DNA from: an uncultured Lachnospiraceae bacterium
GTDB lineage: Bacteria; Bacillota; Clostridia; Lachnospirales; Lachnospiraceae
DNA length: 64,000 bases
Direction of reading: 5' to 3'
NCBI GenBank assembly: GCA_947630025.1
Contig: CANRFZ010000001.1
Span: 62,001 to 126,000, forward strand
A program made the position numbers and the translations under genes. Of the stretch, positions 18,063 to 27,427 are shown piece after piece. Below the pieces are notes generated by a model. It did no database searches. It was not told the origin of the DNA and was given only the letters and a program-made list of their open reading frames with translations. The stretch's first letter is position 1. Every line of letters starts with the position of its first letter.

Positions 18063-19462
18063 AATGTCTTCTCCTTTTCCTCATCATCGGCAAGCGCCGC
18101 TTTGATCATGATCGCGCATTCTACGCGCTTCTTCTGCAGCTCGCATCCCAAGTCGTAGGCGCCCGTGACGCTGCCGCTGAAATGGTACGCATTGGCGGCG
18201 CATCCGCCGCTGCAGTAATATTTGGCAAAACAATCCCTGCACTTGTCTTTCGCATAGACGTTACAGTTCATAAAAGTATTCCGGATGTCCGTCCGCAGGA
18301 TGCCTTCCTCCACATTTCCCATCAGGAAATCCTCCTGCCCGACGAACTGGTGGCACGGGTATAAGTCACCCCACGGCGTCACCGCCAGATACTCCGTGCC
18401 GGCGCCGCAGCCGGACAGTCTCTTGGCGACACAGGGGCCACCCTCTAAATCTATCATAAAATGGAAAAAATGAAAACCGTTTCCTTGTTTTTTTCTGGAA
18501 ATATATTCTGCCGCCAGTCTGTCGTACTCCTCCAGCAGCGCCGGAAGATCCTCCGGGCGCAGCGCGTAGTCCGCTTCCGGCGGCGCCACCACCGGCTCCA
18601 CCGAGATCTGCTCGAAGCCCTCGTCGGCCAGATGCAGCACATCCTTGGAGAAATCGATGTTGTTTCTCGTAAAAGTGCCTCGCACGTAATAGTTCGTCTG
18701 CCCTCTGGACGCGGCTGCCCGCTTGAACTTGGGGAGCACCTCGTCATAGCTCCCCTGCCCGCCCCTGTGGGGACGCATCAGGTCGTGGATCTCCTTGCGT
18801 CCGTCGATGCTCAGCACCAGATTCGCCATCTCGCGGTTGGCAAACTCCAGCACTTCGTCGGTAAGCAGCACGCCGTTGGTGGTCAGCGTGAACCGGAATT
18901 TCTTGTGGCACGGTTCTTCCAGACTGCGTCCGTAGGCCACGAGCTGCTTGACCACTTCCCAGTTCAGCAGCGGCTCGCCGCCGAAAAAATCCACCTCCAG
19001 ATTGACTCTGTCACCGGAGTTCTGCACGAGAAAATCCAGCGCTTTCTTGCCCACCTCAAAGCTCATCAGCGCCCTGTCGCCGTGGTACTCGCCCTCTCCG
19101 GCGAAGCAGTAGCGGCACGCCAGATTGCAGTCATGGGCGATATGCAGGCACAGCGCCTTGACCACCGGACGCCTGTTTTTCATGCTGTCGATGTATGGCT
19201 CGTATATGTCCTCCGCAAAGAGCGTGCCGGCGTCCTTTAACGCCAGAATCTCCTCCACGGTCTCCCGAACCGTGTCCGCATCTGTCCCTTGGGCCGCGCC
19301 GGACACATAGCCGCAGATCTCCTCCGCCGACGCAAGTCCCTCGCCCAGCGCCTTCTCCACCGCCGGGATGAGACGGTACGCCGTCTCATCCACGATATGC
19401 ACCGAGCCACTGTTGACGTCCAGAACGATATGATAGCCGTTATTGATGTATTGATGTATCAC
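18059..19462 (-). CDS. scfB: Radical SAM maturase of the SCIFF peptide
   Basis: A radical SAM / SPASM enzyme that installs a Cys-Thr thioether in the SCIFF peptide. The cluster motif is CNLACRYC, with GGEPLL downstream. The SPASM part has CGAGTEYLAV, GDLYPCHQF and a cysteine-rich block ending YYCSGGCAANAY. An ATG at 19498 would extend the frame, but a GTG at 19462 follows AGGAG and gives the family-typical opening (M)IHQYINNGY. I choose 19462 (467 residues). It lies between scfA and secDF, the usual clostridial order. Confidence 0.95.
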   Translation of the reverse strand: MIHQYINNGYHIVLDVNSGSVHIVDETAYRLIPAVEKALGEGLASAEEICGYVSGAAQGTDADTVRETVEEILALKDAGTLFAEDIYEPYIDSMKNRRPVVKALCLHIAHDCNLACRYCFAGEGEYHGDRALMSFEVGKKALDFLVQNSGDRVNLEVDFFGGEPLLNWEVVKQLVAYGRSLEEPCHKKFRFTLTTNGVLLTDEVLEFANREMANLVLSIDGRKEIHDLMRPHRGGQGSYDEVLPKFKRAAASRGQTNYYVRGTFTRNNIDFSKDVLHLADEGFEQISVEPVVAPPEADYALRPEDLPALLEEYDRLAAEYISRKKQGNGFHFFHFMIDLEGGPCVAKRLSGCGAGTEYLAVTPWGDLYPCHQFVGQEDFLMGNVEEGILRTDIRNTFMNCNVYAKDKCRDCFAKYYCSGGCAANAYHFSGSVTGAYDLGCELQKKRVECAIMIKAALADDEEKEKTL

Positions 19463-19499
19463 AATGCCTCTCCTATATCTTCCGACAGATAAACGCATA

Positions 19500-19528
19500 A
19501 TAAGCAGCGACGCATGATCGCTGCTTAT
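19500..19528 (-). other. Perfect stem-loop between scfA and scfB
   Basis: An 11-bp perfect stem (19500-19510 with 19518-19528) and a seven-base loop lie in the gap created when scfB starts at its GTG. Only a few T follow on the minus strand. Its place suggests a weak terminator or processing site that gives more scfA peptide mRNA than maturase mRNA; this is inference. Confidence 0.6.
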
Positions 19529-19559
19529 GTGGCGTATCTTTTTAGCTTAATACAATAGG

Positions 19560-19703
19560 TTATCTGGCCTTCTCGCAGGTCTGGTTGCCCACTGTGCACG
19601 ACGTCTTGCACGCGGACTGGCAGGATGTCTGGCACTCGCCGCAGCCGCCCTGCTTCATGGATTCCTTCATATCTCTTGTGCTCAAAGTCTTGATGTGCTT
19701 CAT
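19560..19703 (-). CDS. scfA: SCIFF ribosomally made peptide precursor
   Basis: A 47-residue precursor, the six-cysteines-in-forty-five-residues peptide found across Clostridia. The leader MKHIKTLSTRDMKES is followed by a core with six cysteines in GGCGECQTSCQSACKTSC and a final one in NQTCEKAR. The start at 19703 has AAAGGAG seven bases upstream; the frame can be extended to 19760 but without a ribosome site. The adjacent radical SAM enzyme modifies it. Its function is not established. Confidence 0.95.
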   Translation of the reverse strand: MKHIKTLSTRDMKESMKQGGCGECQTSCQSACKTSCTVGNQTCEKAR

Positions 19704-19785
19704 AGTCGATCTCCTTTCCGAAATGTCCCGCGCGGTACCGCTATAAAGCAATTCCCTCATGCGCGTGACTGCTGAATCTCCGCTT

Positions 19786-19794
19786 AGTATATCA
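19786..19794 (-). promoter_or_regulatory. Extended -10 promoter of scfA
   Basis: On the minus strand TGATATACT forms an extended -10 element (TATACT at 19786-19791). The -35 position, TTTTCC, is weak. The predicted start near 19778 leaves a leader of about 75 bases. It is the only promoter signal I see for scfA-scfB-secDF-recJ-kinase. Confidence 0.45.
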
Positions 19795-19845
19795 CAGTTT
19801 TTTGTCTAGGAAAAGTGTTTTTGTGATTTTTATCCGCATTTTTTG

Positions 19846-20220
19846 TCAGCTCACCATGCCGCCCAGCATCCCGCTGCCCGCGCACAGGAAAAAGACGGTG
19901 GCCATATTGGAGCCCACATCCTGCAGCCCTCTGTTGACGATGAGCGATACCACCACCAAAATGACGTAGTAGGCTACGCCCATGGCCAGCCCCCACAGGA
20001 ATTTCCGCCTGCCCGCGCGTCTGCCCGCCAGAAAGCCCGCCGCGAACGTAACCGCTATGTAGATCCCGATGATGCACAGGGACACCGCCTTGCGGGGCAG
20101 CCCGAAGCGGAATAGCAGAAACGCCAGAAGCAGGAGCAGCCCGGCGGTGAGGATGTACGCCGCCAGCATACACTTCGTGGCAAAAACCGCCCGCTCCAGA
20201 TAAAGATTCTTTTTTTCCAT
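19846..20220 (-). CDS. TIGR04086-type four-helix membrane protein
   Basis: A 124-residue protein with four predicted membrane helices (around AAYILTAGLLLLLAFLL, AVSLCIIGIYIAVTFAAGF, FLWGLAMGVAYYVILVVVSL and MATVFFLCAGSGMLGGMV). Its size, helix pattern and position next to scfA match the Firmicutes membrane family TIGR04086, whose function is unknown. The ATG at 20220 has GGAGG 12 bases upstream; a GTG at 20229 is an alternative. Confidence 0.75.
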   Translation of the reverse strand: MEKKNLYLERAVFATKCMLAAYILTAGLLLLLAFLLFRFGLPRKAVSLCIIGIYIAVTFAAGFLAGRRAGRRKFLWGLAMGVAYYVILVVVSLIVNRGLQDVGSNMATVFFLCAGSGMLGGMVS

Positions 20221-20318
20221 ATTTGACACGTTCCTCCATCGTTCAGATACTAATATATATTCCGTCCGACGGAAAAACTTGACACATTCTTCTGGCATAC
20301 GCATCCGGCGGAACGCCG

Positions 20319-22565
20319 CTACGTCGTCTGCTGCTCCTGCGCGCCGGAGCCTGCCCTGACATACTGCGCCGGCAGGTACTTCGCCAGCAGCCGCTCCAGC
20401 ATGGCGCCTTCGATGGGCTTCGACAGGTAATCGTCAAATCCTTTTTCCAGATACATATCCCGCACGCCCGCCATCGCGTTGGCGGTCAGCACGATAACCG
20501 CCGCGTCCCGGCATTTGTTGTCAGGCAGCTTTTTTAACTTCTCCAGCGTCTCGATGCCGTCCATCGACGGCATCATGTGATCCAGAAGAATCACGTCGTA
20601 ATGCTGTCTGGCGGCATATTCCAGACACTCCCTGCCGCTCGTGACACAGTCGATCTGCACCTGCGTCTTGCGCAATAGCCCACGGATGACCGTCAGATTT
20701 ACCTTGTTGTCGTCCACAGCCAGTATCCGGGCTTCCGGCGCGGTAAACACCGGCGCGGATTTCTGCTGCTGCCGGTGGCTGCCGGAAGACTCCTCCAGCG
20801 TCCCCATCAGTTCCTCCCCTGCAATCCGCTGCCGCAGGCAGACGGTGAACGTCGAGCCCTTGCCGTACACACTCTCCACCGTCACGGTGCCGTTCATCAT
20901 CTTGACCAGCCTGTCCACGATGCTCAGCCCCAGACCGGTTCCCTCGATGGCGTGCACCTGCTCCTCGTTGACACGGTCAAACTTGCCGAACAGCCTGCCG
21001 ATATTTTCCTCCTTGATGCCGATGCCCGTGTCCGTCACCGCAAACGCGATGTCCAGCGCGGTGTCGCTGACTTTTTCGTAACGGACGCGCAGCGTCACGC
21101 TTCCCCGGACCGTGTATTTGACCGCATTGGTCAATATATTCAGCAGGATCTGGCGCACCCTGACTTCGTCGCCCAGCAGCATACACGGCATATCCGCCGG
21201 CACCTGAAAAGTCAGCTCCAGCTTTTTTTCCTCCGCGCGCATCCTGCATTCCGTCAGCAGCGCTTTTAACAGTTCCTTCAGCGAATAGGGCTCCTCCACC
21301 ACTTCCATCATGCCGGACTCGATCTTGGAAAAGTCCAGAATATCGTTGATCAGCACCAGCAGCGCCTTGCTCGCGTTCTGTATGTTGCGGGCATATTCCA
21401 GTGTCGCGGGCTCCTCGCTCTCCCGCAGGATCATCTCGTTCATTCCCATGACGGCGTTGATGGGCGTCCTGATCTCGTGGGACATATTGGCGAGGAACGC
21501 GCTCTTGGCCTCGTTCGCCTTATCCGCGCGCTGCTTCTCCCTCTCCAGCCGCTCCAGCATACGGACGCGCTCCGTCACGTCATGCACGATCACGATATAG
21601 CCGATAATGTCCTTGTAATCGTCGTAGATCTTATCGATACTGATGCTGCAGATATTGTTGCGCTGCCAGCAGCGGGCCTCCACTCTGTTCTTGCTGCCCC
21701 GGAAGCGGAACGCATCCCGCTCCAGCACGAAGATGTCGCTCAGCCTGAGCTTGCAGCACTCCTCCGCGCTCATCCCCAGAAAGATCGTCGCGCCGTTGTT
21801 GACGATGCAGAGCCGCTCCGCCTCGTCAAACAGAAATACCGGCTCGTCCACCGAGTAGTAGACGAATCGTGACATATTCTGCAGCGTCACTTGGGAACTG
21901 TTGTAGAAAAGATACGTCCTGCACAGAACCATCTGGGCGATGTACTGTCCCAGCGCGCTGATCGGGAACGCGGCGTACCCTAAGAGCTGGAGCGAGATAT
22001 CGACCACGCGGCCAAATCCCACGATGACCACGCACAACGTCAGGGCGTAGGCGATATCCTTGTCCCGCCTGCGGATGCTCCGACGCACCATGCGGGCGCT
22101 CATCCGCAGCAGATTCAGGGCCGTCGCAAGACAGTACGCCGCATACAACAGGCTCAGCGCCCCCGGCTTGATCCGGTATGCCATGCCGTAGGAAGTCATC
22201 TCAAATTCCACATTGGAGCGTATGAGCAGGAACGGATAGAGGATCAGCCCCGCCCAGACGAAACCGACAGACCATCTTTTCAGCCTGCCGCGTATGCCCG
22301 ACCAGTAGACCAGCATATCCGTAAAGCAGATCAGCAGTCCGAAGATGTGGAGCGTGCCGATGGCGCGCAGGACTGCCGCAATATTCTCATTGTTCTGGAT
22401 CAGAGTCAGGCCGATAAACAGTCCCCATCCCGCGCTGCACATCGTGGATGCAAAATACAGTTTATCGATTCTGCCCTTTCTGCCTTTCTTGGCAGCCGAT
22501 CCCAGCCCGACAAAATACGTGACGGAGGCAAAGGCCAGCAGAAGGCAAAACAAAACCTCTTTCAT
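20319..22565 (-). CDS. Hybrid sensor histidine kinase with receiver
   Basis: A 748-residue signalling protein. The N-terminal seven or so membrane helices (about residues 1-230) form a 7TM-type sensor. A PAS-like domain follows (about 240-340), then HisKA with SHEIRTPINAVMGM (phosphoacceptor His), HATPase with NAVKY, DTGIGI and GTGLGLSI, a Q/S-rich linker, and a C-terminal receiver with ILLDHMMPSMDG (phosphoacceptor Asp). No output domain is attached and no partner regulator is adjacent. It overlaps the SseB-family gene by four bases. The signal is unknown. Confidence 0.9.
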   Translation of the reverse strand: MKEVLFCLLLAFASVTYFVGLGSAAKKGRKGRIDKLYFASTMCSAGWGLFIGLTLIQNNENIAAVLRAIGTLHIFGLLICFTDMLVYWSGIRGRLKRWSVGFVWAGLILYPFLLIRSNVEFEMTSYGMAYRIKPGALSLLYAAYCLATALNLLRMSARMVRRSIRRRDKDIAYALTLCVVIVGFGRVVDISLQLLGYAAFPISALGQYIAQMVLCRTYLFYNSSQVTLQNMSRFVYYSVDEPVFLFDEAERLCIVNNGATIFLGMSAEECCKLRLSDIFVLERDAFRFRGSKNRVEARCWQRNNICSISIDKIYDDYKDIIGYIVIVHDVTERVRMLERLEREKQRADKANEAKSAFLANMSHEIRTPINAVMGMNEMILRESEEPATLEYARNIQNASKALLVLINDILDFSKIESGMMEVVEEPYSLKELLKALLTECRMRAEEKKLELTFQVPADMPCMLLGDEVRVRQILLNILTNAVKYTVRGSVTLRVRYEKVSDTALDIAFAVTDTGIGIKEENIGRLFGKFDRVNEEQVHAIEGTGLGLSIVDRLVKMMNGTVTVESVYGKGSTFTVCLRQRIAGEELMGTLEESSGSHRQQQKSAPVFTAPEARILAVDDNKVNLTVIRGLLRKTQVQIDCVTSGRECLEYAARQHYDVILLDHMMPSMDGIETLEKLKKLPDNKCRDAAVIVLTANAMAGVRDMYLEKGFDDYLSKPIEGAMLERLLAKYLPAQYVRAGSGAQEQQTT

Positions 22566-23512
22566 TGACTGTTCTCCCCAGACTTCGACGCCAGAGCCAT
22601 GACCGCCTCGATCTCCGCCCCGTTGTCGGGAACCGGCTCCAGCAGCCCGTGGCTCCCGTCAGGCGTGACCGTTCCGATATAATTGCCGTTGTCGGTCTTT
22701 TCAAACACATAGTAGCGTACCGCTTCCGCCTGCCGGAGATACGCCGCGTACACGCGGTAGCACATCCCCTTTTTATTCGCTCCCGCGGGCAGATCCACGC
22801 GGGTAATCTGCATATCGTCGGTGACGTTGAGCGCCATCACCGAGAACTGGTCCGCATCGCAGTCCGCCGGCATTTTCCGCTCGCGGGGATAGGCCTCCTT
22901 ATAGAACCGCATCAGGAAGTCCCCCTCCCGATCCTGCAGCTCCCGCAGCCCTTCCTGCCCGTGGGCAAACAAATACTGCGGCAGCGACACTAACATCACC
23001 CGGTTGTGAACCGCCTGCCAGAGCTGCTGATCCGTCATGCCCGCGGCGCCGGCGCCTTTTGCGGCCGCCATCCGTTTCTGCGCCACCTCCATGACGGACG
23101 GCGGTATCGTCACATTGTGGGTAAACGGATTGAGCACCATGCACTCCACGGACTGGCGGTTGGCCATGCTCATGGACACGCCTGTCAGAAACGGCAGGGC
23201 GACTAACGCCGGACTCCGCTTGTCCGCGGGGATCTGCCCCACCGACGAAAAGACCGGGAGAATATGTCCGCCTCCGTCCTTTTTCAGCAGACAGGGCATG
23301 ATCTTCGTCCGATCCGGCAGTCTGACGGGCCTGCCGGACTGCATCGCCTTCTGCGTGTCCTCGTCGATTCCCTCCGGCTTCATCACCGGCAGAAACACCA
23401 TCGATTTCTCCAGCGTTTCCATGATCCCGGCGTACTTTTCGCGCTCCCTGTCCTTTGCGAACTCATCCAGCAGCTTTTCCAGCCGCGTATTGTCTATCTT
23501 GGTATCCGTCAT
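22562..23512 (-). CDS. SseB-family protein
   Basis: A 316-residue cytoplasmic protein. The middle (about residues 75-165) matches the SseB N-terminal domain, with PVFSSVGQIP and CMVLNPFTHNVTIPP. The C-terminal half is an alpha/beta region without a motif I recognise. Its role is unknown; the name comes from the enteric enhancer-of-serine-sensitivity protein. ATG at 23512 follows AAAGGAG and is preferred over the GTG at 23518. It is translated just before the hybrid kinase with a four-base overlap, so they may share a pathway. Confidence 0.75.
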   Translation of the reverse strand: MTDTKIDNTRLEKLLDEFAKDREREKYAGIMETLEKSMVFLPVMKPEGIDEDTQKAMQSGRPVRLPDRTKIMPCLLKKDGGGHILPVFSSVGQIPADKRSPALVALPFLTGVSMSMANRQSVECMVLNPFTHNVTIPPSVMEVAQKRMAAAKGAGAAGMTDQQLWQAVHNRVMLVSLPQYLFAHGQEGLRELQDREGDFLMRFYKEAYPRERKMPADCDADQFSVMALNVTDDMQITRVDLPAGANKKGMCYRVYAAYLRQAEAVRYYVFEKTDNGNYIGTVTPDGSHGLLEPVPDNGAEIEAVMALASKSGENSQ

Positions 23513-23563
23513 GTCCACTCCTTTGCGGCGCTGCCGCAGCCGAAGCCTGCGCAGCCGTTTCCG

Positions 23564-24706
23564 TCAGGCGTTTTGCTTGCGTCCGATGCCGCCGATCAGC
23601 CCCAATAGCTTCCGGTCTATCCAGTGCAGCGCCGTCGCCAGAACGATGGAAGCGGCATAGCACGCCAGCATATAGCCCACCCTGTTTTTGATCGGCATAT
23701 AGAGCAGGAACAGGTTGTGGCTCAGATAGAGCTCCAGCGCGATGGAACCCAGAAAATCCAGAATCTTATTGCCAAACTCCACCTTCTGCAGCACCACGAT
23801 CACCGTAAATACCACAAAAATCACAAACGGCGTCTGCACGGCCAGCGTCTGCCATTTCTCTTTGTAGCCCGGATAGCCGCCCCACTCATACCAGTAGCCC
23901 TTGTTCCTGAGCATATACATCGTCCTGTTATACAGAAACGCCGTCATCAGCGCCGACAGAACCAGCACCATCGGATAAAACTTCCTGATCAATTTAAGAA
24001 TCTGCGGCTCCCATCTGGCAAAGAAAATGCCAAGCGGCATCAGCAGCGTGGTATTGTACCACCACTCCCCGTGGAACCAGTAGCCTTGGGTGCGCGTCGT
24101 GGTGTCGTGCCCCAGATAGAGGCTGAACGCAATCAGCCCGCAGACGCACGCCAGATAGACCAGACAGGCCGCGTCCCGGTTTTTTACAAATCGGAATACC
24201 ACATAGAACAACAGGTACAGGACAAGGATCTCCACGATGTACCACATCTGCGAATTCATCAGAATCACGCCGGTCAGATACGGAAGCAGCTCTCCCTTCT
24301 GGAAACGGTATCCCCACAGATAGGAGCCCAGAATAAAGACGAAATTACACAGATAGAACGGCACCAGCACCGAGGGCAGCCGCCTGCGCAGGAAATGTTT
24401 CAGATAGTCCGGCTTGTCGCGCAGACTAGTATACAGTCCGTAGCCCGAAAAGAAAAAGAACATTCCCACAAAACAGACGCCGATATCCACCATAAAGAGC
24501 AGGATGCCCGCATCCTCGCCCGAGGAATTGATCGTCTGCGACATATGATGCAGCATGATGCCCACCGCGCAGAAACCCAGCAGCCCTTTGGAAGACTTTA
24601 ACGACAGGGATTCCTCCCGCCAGCCTCCCCGGTTGGCCGTCCGGACGCCGATCAGCAGAATCACCGCCAGCGCACTGTAAAAAATAAAAAAATATTCCTT
24701 CGCCAT
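23564..24706 (-). CDS. Membrane acyltransferase, family 3
   Basis: A 380-residue integral membrane protein with about ten helices. Near the N-terminus it has the acyltransferase-3 histidine in GIMLHHMSQ and the following FFFFSGYGLYTS segment. These enzymes transfer acyl groups (often acetyl) to cell-surface sugars such as peptidoglycan, teichoic acid or exopolysaccharide. No glycosyltransferase neighbour shows the substrate. It lies 62 bases downstream of hisS. Confidence 0.85.
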   Translation of the reverse strand: MAKEYFFIFYSALAVILLIGVRTANRGGWREESLSLKSSKGLLGFCAVGIMLHHMSQTINSSGEDAGILLFMVDIGVCFVGMFFFFSGYGLYTSLRDKPDYLKHFLRRRLPSVLVPFYLCNFVFILGSYLWGYRFQKGELLPYLTGVILMNSQMWYIVEILVLYLLFYVVFRFVKNRDAACLVYLACVCGLIAFSLYLGHDTTTRTQGYWFHGEWWYNTTLLMPLGIFFARWEPQILKLIRKFYPMVLVLSALMTAFLYNRTMYMLRNKGYWYEWGGYPGYKEKWQTLAVQTPFVIFVVFTVIVVLQKVEFGNKILDFLGSIALELYLSHNLFLLYMPIKNRVGYMLACYAASIVLATALHWIDRKLLGLIGGIGRKQNA

Positions 24707-24732
24707 AGTAAGCCCATCCTCCGCGTTTCTGA

Positions 24733-24776
24733 TCCTATACTCCTATCAGTGTTTTCCTATATTCCTATCAGTGTTT
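24733..24776. repeat. 22-base tandem duplication over the hisS stop
   Basis: Copies 24733-24754 and 24755-24776 differ at one base. The copy nearer hisS contains its last codons and stop, so the other repeats the hisS 3' end just outside the gene. Confidence 0.85.
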
Positions 24777-26030
24777 CAGCTCCTCCCGGTAAAAATCCCG
24801 GAAAGTATCATAACCCATGGCGGCAAGCTGCTCCTTCTGGAACTTCTTGTTCTTGTTCATCCGCACCACCAGAACCTGATCGCCCTGCCCGCGCTGCCGC
24901 TGGGCCTCTTTCATCACTTCGCACAACCTGTCCGCGGAAATGCCTTTCTCCACCAGATAAGCCGCTTTATGCCCCGTCTTCGGCACCTTGAAGCCGCTCT
25001 CCATCAGAAGCAGGACGATCCGCTCAAAGCCGATGGAAAAGCCGCAGGCCGGCACGTCGCTGCCGGTAAACTTGCCCACCATGCCGTCGTATCTTCCGCC
25101 GCCGCCGCAGCTTCCGCCAAACTCCGGCATATCGATTTCAAAAATCGTTCCCGTATAGTAAGACATACCGCGCACCAGCGTGGGATCAAACACCAGCTCA
25201 AAGAAATCGCCTTTGGCGGCGTTGACGCTGTCCAGAATCTCCCGGAATCCCGCCATGACCTCGTCCGGCAGCAGATCCCCCACGCGCTCCGCCACATAGC
25301 CTACGGCATCCTCCGCGCTCTCCATGCCGCGGTAGAACTCCAGATAACCGCGCACCGTCTCCGGCGCGAACCCGGCCTCCAGAAGCTCCGCCTCCACGCC
25401 TTCTGCGCCGATCTTGTCTATCTTGTCCAGAATGATAAACACCTGATCGTAATCCTGCTCCGCAAACCCGCTGTATGCCGCCATCGCCTTCAGAATCCTG
25501 CGGTCGTTGATCCGGATGCGGAAATTCCGAAAGCCCAGTCTGCCGAGCGTCGTGGTCGTGGCCAGAATCAGCTCGATCTCCGCCAGATTGCCGGCCTCGC
25601 CCAGAATGTCGATATCGCACTGCATAAACTGCCGGTAGCGGCCCCGCTGCGGCCTGTCCGCACGCCATACGTTCCCCATCTGCAGCGCCTTGAACGGCGA
25701 CGGCAGCTCGTTGGCATGATTGGAATAATAGCGCACCAGCGGCACCGTCAGGTCATACCTGAGCCCGCCGTCCACCAGATCGTCCTCCCCCGCAGCCGTG
25801 TCCAGCCGCAGCTTGTCGCCGCGCTTTAAAATCTTAAAAATCAGCTTCTCGTTCTCGCCGCCCGCCTTACAGTTTAAGTTGGCAATATTTTCCACGCAGG
25901 GCGTCTCGATGGAAGTAAAGCCGAAGCTGCCGTAAGTCTCCTTGATCACGCCGATCACATAATCGCGGATCTCCATTTCCTCCGGCAGGATATCTTTCAT
26001 ACCGGTAACCGGTTTCTTGCTGAGTGTCAT
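24768..26030 (-). CDS. hisS: Histidyl-tRNA synthetase
   Basis: A class II aminoacyl-tRNA synthetase of 420 residues that charges tRNA-His. Motif 1 (GFTSIETPCVE), motif 2 (RPQRGRYRQF), the histidine-binding loop (GGSCGGGGRYD) and motif 3 (ACGFSIGFERI) are all present. A C-terminal anticodon-binding domain follows. The promoter lies about 70 bases upstream and I see no T-box leader. The 3' end is covered by a 22-base tandem duplication that leaves the reading frame intact. Confidence 0.97.
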   Translation of the reverse strand: MTLSKKPVTGMKDILPEEMEIRDYVIGVIKETYGSFGFTSIETPCVENIANLNCKAGGENEKLIFKILKRGDKLRLDTAAGEDDLVDGGLRYDLTVPLVRYYSNHANELPSPFKALQMGNVWRADRPQRGRYRQFMQCDIDILGEAGNLAEIELILATTTTLGRLGFRNFRIRINDRRILKAMAAYSGFAEQDYDQVFIILDKIDKIGAEGVEAELLEAGFAPETVRGYLEFYRGMESAEDAVGYVAERVGDLLPDEVMAGFREILDSVNAAKGDFFELVFDPTLVRGMSYYTGTIFEIDMPEFGGSCGGGGRYDGMVGKFTGSDVPACGFSIGFERIVLLLMESGFKVPKTGHKAAYLVEKGISADRLCEVMKEAQRQRGQGDQVLVVRMNKNKKFQKEQLAAMGYDTFRDFYREELKH

Positions 26031-26099
26031 GGGATTCTCCTATCTCTCTGTCAATGCGTCGTATCTTCCGCCGCCTCCGGCAGAGCTTATACTGCTACG

Positions 26100-26128
26100 A
26101 TTCTACACTTTTTTGCGGCTTTTTTCAA
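26100..26128 (-). promoter_or_regulatory. Promoter of hisS
   Basis: TTGAAA (26123-26128) and TAGAAT (26100-26105) on the minus strand are 17 bases apart, with TG two bases before the -10. This is a near-consensus housekeeping promoter. Confidence 0.7.
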
Positions 26129-26149
26129 GGAAAAGATTGCCGGGTGAGG

Positions 26150-27427
26150 CTAATCCGCATATCCCGTATACAACCACGTGCAGCCGCCGTCCTCCGACAC
26201 ATAGAGTCCCTTGCGCTCCCCGTTCTCACCGTAGAAATCGCCGTCCGGCCCCTGTCCGACAGTGAGATACAGGCAGCCGTCCTCCTCCCGGACGCTCTCC
26301 GGCATGACGAAAGGATTGTATAACTTACCGTCGGGCAGTTCGACCATCGGAGACGGATATTCTACCGCGCGGAACGTATGGCCGCCGTCTGCCGTCCGCC
26401 ACAGGCTGCCGGTGCTGCCGCCGCTATAGGTGAGACACGAAAATCCCGTCTGTCCGTCCTCCAGAAAAGAAATCCACAACGCACCGCCGCCGCTGCCACA
26501 GTAGGGATCGGTATTGAGAAACAGACACTCCCCCGTATCCTGCGATACGGCCAGCAGCGCATAGTAGCTGCTGCCGGCGGCCCTGTCCACAGGCACCATG
26601 CGGTACTCCACGCCGCCCGACACGCAGCTGCAGTCCGGCGTCCAATCCATATATACCGCCGCCAGCGAATCATCCGCCCACGCTCCGGACGTCTGCTCCT
26701 GCGCGTTGTCTGCACTCTCCGACAGACTCCCTGCATAGAGCGCCTGCCGGTACTGCTCGGTCAGGACATAGAGGGAATTATAGAATACCGTGCTATTGTC
26801 CTCCGTCAGATCCGCCGCGGCCCCCAGATCGATCGACAGATTCTCTCCCGAACCGCCGGAGATCTCGAAAGACGTATAGATGTCCTGATTTCTCTCATAG
26901 GGAAGTCTATCGAAACACACAAGAAGCCAGTTGGTGATGTCCGAAACAAGCCTCTCGGTTTCCGTGCTATCGTAAGAGTACAGGGGAATCACCGGAACGG
27001 GAACCTGCGCGCCGTCCTCTCCCTCGTCCCGCCAGTCGATGCCGCGGTTGCAGCCGCCGCCCCTGAAAAAGTCGTCCGTCACCGTTCGGTATAACGTCAG
27101 CCGGATGTCATCCTCAGATACCGCGGAAGACTGCTGCGGTGCAGACGCATCCGCTCCGCTCTGCGCAGTTCCGTCCGTACCGTCTGTTTCCGCTGCCGTC
27201 TTGTCTTCATCTACATCTGCCGGCGCGCCGCCGCGCGCCTCGTCTCCCGCGGCGCTCATGCGCTCATTTTCTCCGGCAGTGTCTACGCGCATTTTCAAAA
27301 AGGCCGCGCACAAGACAAAAAGACACAAAATCGCAAGGATGATCCATGCCGTTTTAGGAGGTTTGCCGCTGCCGTTCGGTTTATCTTCCATTTGTTCTTC
27401 TATCTGTCCTTCCATCTGTCCTTCCAT
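26150..27427 (-). CDS. Membrane-anchored protein with BNR-like repeats
   Basis: A protein of about 425 residues of unknown function. A short cytoplasmic start repeats EGQ motifs (MEGQMEGQIEEQMED). One membrane helix (about residues 26-45, IILAILCLFVLCAAF) follows, then an Asp/Ala/Thr-rich low-complexity linker and a folded extracellular part. The C-terminal half has two motifs like BNR/sialidase propeller repeats (RTADGGHTF and SEDGGCTW). The ATGs at 27430 and 27427 follow GAGGAG; 27427 has the better spacing. It looks like a single-gene unit with its own promoter. Confidence 0.7.
   Translation of the reverse strand: MEGQMEGQIEEQMEDKPNGSGKPPKTAWIILAILCLFVLCAAFLKMRVDTAGENERMSAAGDEARGGAPADVDEDKTAAETDGTDGTAQSGADASAPQQSSAVSEDDIRLTLYRTVTDDFFRGGGCNRGIDWRDEGEDGAQVPVPVIPLYSYDSTETERLVSDITNWLLVCFDRLPYERNQDIYTSFEISGGSGENLSIDLGAAADLTEDNSTVFYNSLYVLTEQYRQALYAGSLSESADNAQEQTSGAWADDSLAAVYMDWTPDCSCVSGGVEYRMVPVDRAAGSSYYALLAVSQDTGECLFLNTDPYCGSGGGALWISFLEDGQTGFSCLTYSGGSTGSLWRTADGGHTFRAVEYPSPMVELPDGKLYNPFVMPESVREEDGCLYLTVGQGPDGDFYGENGERKGLYVSEDGGCTWLYTGYAD

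Noticed and set aside
26031-26100. T-box leader for hisS
   Set aside because: The distance from promoter to start codon is about 70 bases, too short, and no T-box core sequence is present.
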